Made by a program: the position numbers and the translations under genes
Shown here: one piece after another, positions 8,158-14,892 of the stretch
Position numbering within the stretch: position 1 is the first letter of the stretch
Layout: each line of letters starts with the position of its first letter
Notes under the pieces: generated by a model
Told to the model about the DNA's origin: nothing
Database searches by the model: none
The model's input: only the letters and a program-made list of their open reading frames with translations
Assembly: GCA_014379305.1 (NCBI GenBank)
Contig: JACMMB010000151.1
Span: forward strand, 1-27,620
DNA from: Akkermansiaceae bacterium
GTDB lineage: Bacteria > Verrucomicrobiota > Verrucomicrobiia > Verrucomicrobiales > Akkermansiaceae
Length of the DNA stretch: 27,620 bases
Direction: 5' to 3'

Positions 8158-9048
8158 ATGCCCTTCCTCGAACTCGACAACGTCTCCATCGGCTTTGGTC
8201 CCGAAAGCGATCGCGTGGATATCCTGAAAGACGTCAATCTCTCCGTTTCCGAAAACGAATTCGTTGCCGTGATCGGATTCTCGGGCTCCGGGAAATCGAC
8301 TCTTGTTTCGCTTCTCGCCGGTCTTGAGCCGCCCACTTCCGGCACCGTCAGCATGGGTGGGAAAGCCGTCACCAGAGCCGGCCCCGAACGCGGCGTGATG
8401 TTCCAATCCTACTCCCTCCTCCCTTGGCTGACCGTATTCGGTAACATCGAGATGGCTGTCAAATCCGTCTTCCGGGAATACTCAAGGACCGAAGCCAAAG
8501 CCCACGTCGAACGCTACATCGAGATGGTCCATCTCACCCCTGCACGGGATAAAAAACCCCACGAACTCTCCGGCGGCATGCGCCAGCGTGTGTCCCTTGC
8601 CCGCACCCTCGCCATGCAGCCTGAAGTTCTCCTTCTCGACGAACCCCTCTCCGCCCTCGACGCCCTCACCCGCGCCGTCCTGCAGGATGAAATTCTCCAG
8701 ATTTGGGAGCAGGAAAAACGCACCGTCGTCCTCATCACCAACGATGTCGATGAAGCAATCCTGATGGCTGACCGCATCATTCCCCTGACCATGGGCCCCG
8801 CAGCCACTCTGGCGGAACCCTTCCCCGTGACCCTCGCCCGTCCCCGCGACCGGCGCGCCCTCAACGACTCCATCGAATACCAGCACCTCAAAACCGACAT
8901 CACCACCTACCTTCTTGATCTGAACCGCGAGGCCCGCAGCCTTCGTTCCAAAACCATCTTCCAAATGCCGGACATCGCCCCCCGCACCTTCAAACTCCCT
9001 CCAGTGAAGCTCGGCGGCAATCGGAAACCCGCCTCCCGCGCTTCCTAG
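8158..9048 (+). CDS. nrtC: ABC transporter ATPase, NrtC-type, with degenerate H-loop
   Basis: This 296-residue ATPase energises the NrtB-like permease. Walker A GFSGSGKST is at 40-48, the Q-loop Gln at 83, the signature LSGGMRQR at 137-144, and Walker B LLLDEP near 158-163. The usual H-loop His is replaced by Asn in ITNDVDEA (Asn195), so this half may be catalytically weak. It lacks the C-terminal NrtA-like regulatory domain of cyanobacterial NrtC; a free protein of that type is encoded at 3948-5000. The ATG at 8158 begins the usual family N-terminus (MPFLELDNVS); an in-frame GTG at 8131 is possible. Confidence 0.9.
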   Translation: MPFLELDNVSIGFGPESDRVDILKDVNLSVSENEFVAVIGFSGSGKSTLVSLLAGLEPPTSGTVSMGGKAVTRAGPERGVMFQSYSLLPWLTVFGNIEMAVKSVFREYSRTEAKAHVERYIEMVHLTPARDKKPHELSGGMRQRVSLARTLAMQPEVLLLDEPLSALDALTRAVLQDEILQIWEQEKRTVVLITNDVDEAILMADRIIPLTMGPAATLAEPFPVTLARPRDRRALNDSIEYQHLKTDITTYLLDLNREARSLRSKTIFQMPDIAPRTFKLPPVKLGGNRKPASRAS

Positions 9049-9101
9049 GCCAATACGAATCCTGCCTTGAATCCGACCTCTGAAATTCAGCCGACTTCCT
9101 T

Positions 9102-9974
9102 ATGCGCCACGTAGAAATCTTCAACCTCGTCAAATCCTATCCCAATCCCTTCGGCGCGGCTTTCGATGCCGTCGTCGACTTCAACCTCAATATCGAGGAA
9201 GGCGAATTCGTCGGCCTCATCGGCCACTCCGGTTGTGGCAAGTCCACCGTCCTGACGATGCTGGCCGGCCTGAATGAAATCTCCGACGGCGGAATCGTCG
9301 TCGCCGGCCGCGAGATCGATGGCGCCGGTCCCGACCGCGCCGTGGTCTTCCAATCCCCCTGCCTCATGCCATGGATGAGCGCCTTCGGCAACGTCATGCT
9401 CGGAGTTGCCAACGTCTATCCCCACGCCACCAAGGCCCAGCGGAAGCAGATCGTCGAATACGCCCTCTCCTCCGTCGGCCTGCAGGACGCAATGGACAAA
9501 TATCCCCGCGAAATGTCCGGCGGCATGCAACAGCGAGTTGGGATCGCCCGTGCCATCGCCCTGAAACCAAAAGTCCTCCTGCTCGACGAGCCGTTCGGCC
9601 GCCTCGACTCCCTCACCCGCATGGAGCTTCAGGACGTCATCCTGGAAATCCTCAACCGCGAGAAAATCACCACCGTCCTTGTTTCCCACGATGTCGATGA
9701 AGTCGTTTTCCTCTGTGACCGCGTCGTCATGATGACCAACGGCCCCGCCGCCACCATCGGCGAAATCCTTGCCATCGATTTCCCCAAACCCCGCGATCGC
9801 GCCGACATGATGAAAGATCCCCTCTATTTCCAATGCCTCGATCATTTGGTTTCCTTCCTCACCGAGCGCGCCCACCTGCGCACCGAACCACGCATCCACG
9901 ATTCCACATCCCTCCTCACCTTCACCGGCAAAAAAGTCGAAACCACCTCCCACCAGAACCACGCCGTCGCTTGA
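9102..9974 (+). CDS. nrtD: ABC transporter ATPase, NrtD-type
   Basis: This 290-residue ATPase should pair with the preceding one to drive the importer. Walker A GHSGCGKST is at 41-49, the signature MSGGMQQR at 138-145, and Walker B LLLDEP at 159-164. The H-loop His196 is intact in VSHDVDE, unlike the partner ATPase. The D-loop reads GRLDSL rather than the more common GALDAL. MMTNGPAATIGEI near 210-222 is typical of the Nrt/Tau/Ssu group. It starts 53 bp after its partner and ends the rightward cluster. The next gene (prmA) converges from the other strand 21 bp away, with no obvious terminator between them. Confidence 0.9.
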   Translation: MRHVEIFNLVKSYPNPFGAAFDAVVDFNLNIEEGEFVGLIGHSGCGKSTVLTMLAGLNEISDGGIVVAGREIDGAGPDRAVVFQSPCLMPWMSAFGNVMLGVANVYPHATKAQRKQIVEYALSSVGLQDAMDKYPREMSGGMQQRVGIARAIALKPKVLLLDEPFGRLDSLTRMELQDVILEILNREKITTVLVSHDVDEVVFLCDRVVMMTNGPAATIGEILAIDFPKPRDRADMMKDPLYFQCLDHLVSFLTERAHLRTEPRIHDSTSLLTFTGKKVETTSHQNHAVA

Positions 9975-9995
9975 GAAACCGGTCGCGCAACCATT

Positions 9996-10847
9996 TCACC
10001 CCAAATCCTCAAACCGCCCGCCCCGTGCGGTCACCCATTTTCCTTTTTTTACAATCTTGGTAAAACCCAGGCCTGTTTTCGCCGCTGCTTCGAATACCTC
10101 CCACGCCTGACTTGCCAGAATACCGGAAACCACAAGGTTCCCGCCTTTTCCCAGCGATTTCCCGATGACGGGCCAGGCATTGATCAAAACCGTGGAGAAT
10201 AAATTCGCCAGCACCACATCGTAGCCCTGCTTGCGCGGCATCCATTGCAAAACATCCGCCTCATGAATGGAAATCTCCGGCGTTCCATTTCGCTCGCTGT
10301 TTCGCTTCGCCACGGCAACCGCAAATGGGTCGTAATCACAGGCATAAACGTCATCCGCCCCAAGCTTTCTCGCGGCAATCGCCAACAGCCCCGTCCCGGT
10401 TCCCAAGTCCGCCACCGACCAGCTGTTTCCCTTCCGCTCCCTCGCGATATCGACCAAAATCCGCATGCAGGTCGAAGTGGTGGCATGATCTCCGGTGCCA
10501 AACGCCATCTCCGGAGGAATCACGATGATTTCTCTTTTCCGGTGGTGCAGTTTCAGCGCCGCCAGCTCCTTCCCGCCTGTCTCGGAGGTGACCAGAAACA
10601 CATCCCGGACTTTAAGCGGCCTCGGTGGTTCCGGTGATTTATTCCAATCCGCATCTTTCACTTTCCGCACCGATCCGCCGAAAAGTTCCTTCACGCCCTC
10701 GGCCTCTTTGAGAGATTCGCAATAAACCTGCAGCCTCACCGACTTCCCACCCTTGATATACTCCAGGACAAAATTGGGATTTCCCGCAAAACGCTCATCC
10801 CACGCATCAATCCACTGTGCCCCGGAAAGTTTTGACCATAAATACAT
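9996..10847 (-). CDS. prmA: Ribosomal protein L11 methyltransferase
   Basis: The 283-residue product matches PrmA, which methylates ribosomal protein L11 using S-adenosylmethionine. It carries PPEMAFGTGDHATT (111-124), the family's hallmark loop, followed by SAM-binding motif I VADLGTGTGLLAIAA (145-159) and the acidic YACDYDPFA strand. The catalytic-region motif is VLANLFSTVL (212-221), where many PrmA proteins read NIL. Length is close to the E. coli enzyme (about 293). It lies downstream of the tRNA-Gly gene on the same strand, 42 bp apart. Confidence 0.93.
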   Translation of the reverse strand: MYLWSKLSGAQWIDAWDERFAGNPNFVLEYIKGGKSVRLQVYCESLKEAEGVKELFGGSVRKVKDADWNKSPEPPRPLKVRDVFLVTSETGGKELAALKLHHRKREIIVIPPEMAFGTGDHATTSTCMRILVDIARERKGNSWSVADLGTGTGLLAIAARKLGADDVYACDYDPFAVAVAKRNSERNGTPEISIHEADVLQWMPRKQGYDVVLANLFSTVLINAWPVIGKSLGKGGNLVVSGILASQAWEVFEAAAKTGLGFTKIVKKGKWVTARGGRFEDLG

Positions 10848-10889
10848 GGCCTGTGAAATTCGATCTCCGGTGTATTTTCGAGAAAAAAA

Positions 10890-10964
10890 TGGAGCGGGCG
10901 ATGAGATTCGAACTCACGACATCCACCTTGGCAAGGTGGCGCTCTACCACTGAGCTACGCCCGC
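10890..10964 (-). tRNA. tRNA-Gly (GCC)
   Basis: The reverse strand folds as a complete tRNA. The 7-bp acceptor stem pairs 10958-10964 with 10894-10900. The D stem is GCTC/GAGC. The anticodon stem is CCACC/GGTGG with loop TTGCCAA, giving anticodon GCC, and the T arm has loop TTCGAAT. The CCA tail is encoded (10890-10892). Seven T follow the CCA on the gene strand (10889 to 10883), which may help end transcription. Confidence 0.97.
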
Positions 10965-11075
10965 GTCGAAATGCGCGTGCGGAGTTCTTACCTTGGCATT
11001 ATTTCCTTTCAAGAACATTTTAGTAAAAAAACTAGCCACTGCCGCCCGCAAATTCTACCCAGATGGGAGCGCATC

Positions 11076-11861
11076 ATGTCCGATAAACTTGCCCAGATCA
11101 TCGCCACCAAGCACCTTGAAGTCGAGGCCCTCATTCCGCGTGCCGCCAAGCTCCGCGCCGCCGCCCTCCAGCGAAACGAATTCCGCGGTTTCCGCGCCGC
11201 CCTCGACCGCGGACCCAGACAACTCGGTCTGATTGCCGAAATTAAAAAAGCCTCTCCCTCCGTCGGCCTCATCGACCCTGATTTCGACCCGATCCGCCAG
11301 GCCCGCCGTTACATTGATGGCGGGGCCTCTTGCCTTTCCATCCTCACCGACGGGAAATATTTCCAAGGCTCCCTCGGATACCTTTCGAAAATCGCCGGAT
11401 TCTCCCCAATCCCGCTCCTGCGTAAGGATTTCACCATCCATGAAACTCAAATCCACGAGGCCGTCATTGCCGGAGCCGATGCCATCCTCCTCATCGTCGC
11501 CGCACTCAACGATGATCTCCTCAGGCACTTGTTCAACGAAGCCAGATCCTTCCAGCTCGATGTCCTCGTCGAGGTGCATGATCTGGCTGAAATGGACCGC
11601 GCCCTCGAGCTCGGTGCCGATCTCATCGGCATCAATAACCGCAATCTCAAAACCTTCGAGGTCAACATGGCCACCACCGAAATACTTGCCGAAGAGGTGC
11701 CCGACGAAGTGCTACTCGTTTCGGAAAGCGGCATTAAATCCCACGACGATGCCCTGCGCGCGCTCAAGGCGGGTGCCAATGCCGTCCTCATCGGAGAGAT
11801 GCTCATGCGCGCCCACGATCCTTCCCGGGAAATCGAAAACTTCCTCGGCCTTTCCATTTAG
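11076..11861 (+). CDS. trpC: Indole-3-glycerol phosphate synthase
   Basis: This 261-residue TIM barrel closes the indole ring in tryptophan synthesis, converting carboxyphenylamino-deoxyribulose phosphate to indole-3-glycerol phosphate. Conserved residues are in place: Glu55 and Lys57 in AEIKKASPS, SILTD (88-92) with YFQGS, Lys117 in LLRKDF, Glu166 in LVEVHD, Asn187 in GINNRN, and SESGI (216-220) with the phosphate-binding GANAVLIGE (233-241). The ATG at 11076 begins the normal family N-terminus; the frame is open further upstream toward the tRNA but that part is not family-like. No other trp gene is in the window, so it is not in a trp operon here. Confidence 0.95.
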   Translation: MSDKLAQIIATKHLEVEALIPRAAKLRAAALQRNEFRGFRAALDRGPRQLGLIAEIKKASPSVGLIDPDFDPIRQARRYIDGGASCLSILTDGKYFQGSLGYLSKIAGFSPIPLLRKDFTIHETQIHEAVIAGADAILLIVAALNDDLLRHLFNEARSFQLDVLVEVHDLAEMDRALELGADLIGINNRNLKTFEVNMATTEILAEEVPDEVLLVSESGIKSHDDALRALKAGANAVLIGEMLMRAHDPSREIENFLGLSI

Positions 11862-11908
11862 ATTCCCCCCACCTTGCGCAATCCAACCGACGGCCTATCA
11901 TTCCCATC

Positions 11909-12076
11909 ATGTCCAAAAAAGAAGACCAGCAGGAGATTGAACCGAAAGACAAACTGAAAAAGCAGGATGTCCAGCGAGCCGAGAAATCGACTTCAGAAAA
12001 AGCCCCGCTTGTTTGCACTGATGAGGATTGTTTCATTCCGGAGAGCGAACTGGACCAGAGCCAGGGGAAACCTTGA
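11909..12076 (+). CDS. Small hypothetical protein, Lys/Glu-rich with two Cys
   Basis: This is a 55-residue open frame from ATG 11909, lying 47 bp after trpC and 26 bp before the VF530-type gene. The first 30 residues are Lys/Glu/Gln-rich and probably helical or disordered. The second half has VCTDEDCF, with two Cys four residues apart, then an acidic tail. No clear ribosome binding site is seen, and no family is recognised. It is listed because it fills an otherwise unexplained gap in the same direction as its neighbours. It may be spurious. Confidence 0.35.
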   Translation: MSKKEDQQEIEPKDKLKKQDVQRAEKSTSEKAPLVCTDEDCFIPESELDQSQGKP

Positions 12077-12102
12077 GGAGCAACGGAATCCTGAAAACAG
12101 GC

Positions 12103-12333
12103 ATGAACTCCCACCCGAACGACCCCCTGCACGGATATTCGCTCGAAACCATCGTTACCCGGCTCGCCGAAGACTACGGCTGGGATGGACTCTCCGACCG
12201 CATCCGCATCCGCTACTTCGCCACCGACCCTTCCATAAAATCGACCCTGACATTTCTCCGCAAAACCCCGTGGGCACGGAAAAAGGTCGAAATACTTTTC
12301 ATCGAAACGCTTGAAAAGCAACAGCGTGGCTAG
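12103..12333 (+). CDS. VF530 family (DUF2132) small DNA-binding-type protein
   Basis: The 76-residue product closely fits the VF530/DUF2132 family: DPLHGYSLETIVTRLAEDYG near residues 7-26, then GWDGLSDRIRIRYF, then PSIKSTLTFLRKTPWARKKV (near 46-65). It is a small helical domain named after Vibrio protein VF530 and annotated as DNA-binding. Its cellular role is not established. The ATG at 12103 is where family similarity begins; the frame is open to 12028 but upstream residues look unrelated. A weak 5-bp hairpin with five T (12376-12399) follows, inside the end of the convergent ybeY gene. Confidence 0.85.
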   Translation: MNSHPNDPLHGYSLETIVTRLAEDYGWDGLSDRIRIRYFATDPSIKSTLTFLRKTPWARKKVEILFIETLEKQQRG

Positions 12334-12385
12334 GCAAACCACCCGTCGGAGCAGGGACCTCCAATGCAATTAGATTCTGACACAA

Positions 12386-12850
12386 TCAGATCAGTTTTTC
12401 ACAGAGTCCCTCTGCCCAGAGCCGGGCGACTATAATCTCCTGCACCGCTTCCATCGACTTCTGCCCATCCTCCTCCACATCATCGAATCCGGCGAGGTGG
12501 AGCAGGCCATGAACAACATATCGCAGAATTTCCCGCCCCAATGGCTCCCCATATTCCTTCGCCTGGCGCAGCGCGACCTCCGCACCGATGACAATTTCTC
12601 CATGGTGAAAAGTTATAACATCCGTTGGCCCTGCGATTGCCATGAAATCCAGGTGCACCTTAGCACTGGTTTCATCATCCACGATCGCTACCTCCACAGT
12701 GGCCAAATGACTTAGCGGGCTGTCATCGCTCACCGCAGCCGCCAATGCCATTTCCGCGGCCATCTCTGTCGCACCCTCCAAAGAAGTCAGCCACGACACG
12801 GGAATATCGACCACGCTCTGATGGTTTCCGATAATGACTTCCAATGACAT
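12386..12850 (-). CDS. ybeY: Endoribonuclease YbeY (rRNA maturation)
   Basis: The 154-residue product matches YbeY, a metal-dependent RNase that matures 16S rRNA 3' ends and takes part in ribosome quality control. Family motifs are PTDVITFHHGEIVIG (75-89) and the zinc site HGLLHLAGFDD. Two of the three usual His ligands are present (His114, His118); the third position is Asp124 where E. coli-type enzymes have His. Asp may still bind metal. It starts 12 bp downstream of the PgpH-like HD gene on the same strand, a gene order common in many bacteria (phoH-pgpH-ybeY), although phoH is not present here. Confidence 0.92.
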   Translation of the reverse strand: MSLEVIIGNHQSVVDIPVSWLTSLEGATEMAAEMALAAAVSDDSPLSHLATVEVAIVDDETSAKVHLDFMAIAGPTDVITFHHGEIVIGAEVALRQAKEYGEPLGREILRYVVHGLLHLAGFDDVEEDGQKSMEAVQEIIVARLWAEGLCEKLI

Positions 12851-12862
12851 GCGCTTGAAAAA

Positions 12863-14524
12863 TCAATTGCTGCGTTCGCCGATCGTCGTCATCCTCCCAC
12901 CGTCCGGGCGTCCTTCCGGATTCATGCTTGAAGGGCGCTTTGTCATCCCGTTCTTGTCATCCGACTTTGGAAAATCGATGCGGCTGTGCATCATACTGCG
13001 CAGGGTTTGGGAAAAACTGTCTTTGACCAAGGCGAGTTCCCGCAATGTCAGCGGGCAACCATCAAGCTGGCCGTCATTGATTTTCGCCCGGACCAGCTCC
13101 TCCACCAATGCACGGATCTTGGCAGGCGTCGGTTTGCGCAAGGTCCTGGAGGCGCTTTCAATCGTATCCGCAAGGCAGATGATTCCGCTTTCGCGCGTAC
13201 TTGGCCGGGGGCCGGGATAGCGGAAATTTTTCTCCTCCACCTTGGGCAAATCCTCCGGATTTTCCAACCGGCGATCCACTTTCTCCATCTCCCCTTTCTT
13301 TTGTTCCTGTGCCTTTCGGTAGAAAAAATACACCAGCGAGTCCCCGTGATGTTCTTGAATCACTTCGATGATTCGCGGGTTCAATTTGTGCTTCACCGCA
13401 AAATCCACCCCGTCTTTCACATGCGCGATAATGATCAGCGCGCTCATGGTCGGGGTCAGCGTATCATGCGGGTTCTCTCCGCCGTCATGCTGGTTTTCAA
13501 TGAAATATCCAGGCTTCTTGAGCTTCCCGACATCGTGGAAATAAGCACACACCCGGCACATCGCCGCGTTCGCCCCGATTTTTTCCGCCGCCGCCTCGGA
13601 CAAGGCGCCGACCACCAAACTGTGATGAAATGTTCCCGGAGCCTCAAGTTGCATTTGCTTGAGCAGCTTGTGGTTCAGATCACTCAGCTCAAGCCAGCTG
13701 ATATCAGTCGTCAGGTGGAACATTCCTTCAAACATGGGGAGCAAGCCACTGATCAACATCGCTGTCGCAAGAGCTGTCACAAAAGCAATCGCACTCCCCG
13801 TACTCAACACCTGCAGGCGATTCATCGCCTCCGGGCCGAAAACCGACATGAAATCAAGCCTGCCCAGAACCAATGCCAGTAAAACCATCACCAGGCCCAC
13901 GTAAATTCCCGCGCGCAGCAATTGAATCCTTTTCCTAACCTGATCCGTACACAGCACGGCTGTCATGCCCGCCACCAAACTGACAATCAGATAGTTCGTC
14001 ACATCATCCTTCGGAACCAGAAGACTCCCGATCAAACTCACATATACCGCGGAAAATCCTCCGACCGTCCGACCCAGTAAAATCCCATGCAGCATCGGCG
14101 CGAGCGCACATGGGACGAATAGATAGCGGTAGGCTTCCTGAATCGTCCCCGCATCCGCAAGAATCATAACCAGCCGGACGATTAGCAAATGTCCCATCAG
14201 GCCGCCCAGAACCAGAATCACGCGGCTATTCCGTCCGCACATCTGTTGATGGCCGACATGAAACATCGCCAGCGCGGTCAGCGCCAAAGCAAAACCATAG
14301 ATCATTCCCTTGAAAGGCTCGGCCGCAAAAGTTGCTCCGGGCGATGCTTTCAATACCAACACCGCTGAACCAACCGCAAATGTTGTGTACAACGCCAGTT
14401 TGACGAATTGGCTGCATTCCAAGGTTTGCAAGGTCGCGTTTTCACCATGAACCCTGCGTTTCTTCCCTGCGGAAAAACCTCTTTTGGCCAGCCGCCAACG
14501 CTTGATGGTATCAAGAAATCCCAA
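12863..14524 (-). CDS. PgpH-like 7TM-HD phosphohydrolase, lacking the extracellular domain
   Basis: The 553-residue protein has a membrane region (about residues 38-265, roughly seven to eight hydrophobic segments) and a cytoplasmic HD domain. HD-type metal ligands are visible: His301 in HHSLVVG, His330-Asp331 in FHDVGK, His368, His392/His393 in QEHHGD, and Asp453 in CLADTIES. The family member PgpH degrades cyclic di-AMP. PgpH of Firmicutes is about 700 residues with a large extracellular 7TMR-HDED domain between the first two helices; here that gap is only about 12 residues, so the sensor is absent. The cyclic-dinucleotide substrate is inferred from family. It is the likely first gene of a two-gene operon with ybeY. 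Confidence 0.88.
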   Translation of the reverse strand: MGFLDTIKRWRLAKRGFSAGKKRRVHGENATLQTLECSQFVKLALYTTFAVGSAVLVLKASPGATFAAEPFKGMIYGFALALTALAMFHVGHQQMCGRNSRVILVLGGLMGHLLIVRLVMILADAGTIQEAYRYLFVPCALAPMLHGILLGRTVGGFSAVYVSLIGSLLVPKDDVTNYLIVSLVAGMTAVLCTDQVRKRIQLLRAGIYVGLVMVLLALVLGRLDFMSVFGPEAMNRLQVLSTGSAIAFVTALATAMLISGLLPMFEGMFHLTTDISWLELSDLNHKLLKQMQLEAPGTFHHSLVVGALSEAAAEKIGANAAMCRVCAYFHDVGKLKKPGYFIENQHDGGENPHDTLTPTMSALIIIAHVKDGVDFAVKHKLNPRIIEVIQEHHGDSLVYFFYRKAQEQKKGEMEKVDRRLENPEDLPKVEEKNFRYPGPRPSTRESGIICLADTIESASRTLRKPTPAKIRALVEELVRAKINDGQLDGCPLTLRELALVKDSFSQTLRSMMHSRIDFPKSDDKNGMTKRPSSMNPEGRPDGGRMTTIGERSN

Positions 14525-14682
14525 AATGAATATCTTCGTTTAACACCGCCGGAAGGACTCGGTTGAGATTCCCCGGACGGATGCGGACACTATCCTCACC
14601 CCAACGCCTTGGCAATCCGCTTTTTGGAGGCACGTTTCTGATAAATCAACCAGGAACTGACTACGTTATTGCGTCATGGCAA

Positions 14683-14702
14683 ATGTGACGTTTCCGTGAC
14701 AT
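14683..14702. promoter_or_regulatory. Imperfect 20-bp palindrome, possible operator
   Basis: The arms ATGTGACG and CGTGACAT are separated by TTTC; seven of eight positions are complementary. It can also be read as a direct repeat of GTGAC with period 11, about one helical turn. It lies about 65 bp upstream of the orphan terminator. The binding protein is unknown. Confidence 0.3.
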
Positions 14703-14765
14703 GTTATCAACTTCAGCGAGGCTTCCAGCCAGAAACCACGCCTGATAACACTCCCCCCGAAAATA

Positions 14766-14813
14766 GTCGGCGGATGTCCCGGAAGCCTCCTGACATCCGC
14801 CGATGCTTTTTTT
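14766..14813 (+). terminator. Strong orphan intrinsic terminator upstream of prfC
   Basis: A perfect 12-bp GC-rich stem (14767-14778 with 14792-14803), extendable by a G-T pair, encloses a 13-base loop. Seven T follow (14807-14813). It points rightward, yet no rightward gene lies between it and the divergent start at 14524. It therefore ends either an unannotated small RNA or a prfC leader transcript (attenuation). prfC begins 79 bp further on. Confidence 0.85.
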
Positions 14814-14892
14814 CCTTAACTTCCCCCGGGGTCATGTCCTTCGTTTGAGCTTTGACCTTTCACTCCGAAGCGCGTATCCCCTCGCTTCCGCA

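Larger units (their letters stand above)
14525..14892. other. Intergenic region between the PgpH-like gene and prfC
   Basis: This 368-bp divergent gap holds no convincing protein gene or tRNA. It contains an imperfect operator-like palindrome (14683-14702) and a strong rightward intrinsic terminator (14766-14813). An open frame from ATG 14803 that joins prfC in frame begins inside the terminator hairpin and is not a credible start. I see no clear sigma-70 promoter for either flanking gene. Confidence 0.7.

Noticed and set aside
7716..8372. Reverse-strand acidic open frame (218 codons) over the nrtB-nrtC junction
   Set aside because: Antisense to two well-supported genes; composition only reflects their codon bias.
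9087..9962. Long reverse-strand open frame (291 codons) across the NrtD-type ATPase gene
   Set aside because: It is the antisense of a clearly coding gene, rich in Gly/Val/Glu/Asp as expected from G/C third-position bias, with no family motif.
12376..12399. Hairpin with five T after the VF530-type gene
   Set aside because: The stem is only 5 bp and the T-run starts four bases after it, and it lies over the end of ybeY; not convincing as a terminator.
14803..14892. Upstream in-frame extension of prfC from ATG 14803
   Set aside because: The start codon lies within the terminator hairpin, and the added 30 residues show no resemblance to the RF3 N-terminus.
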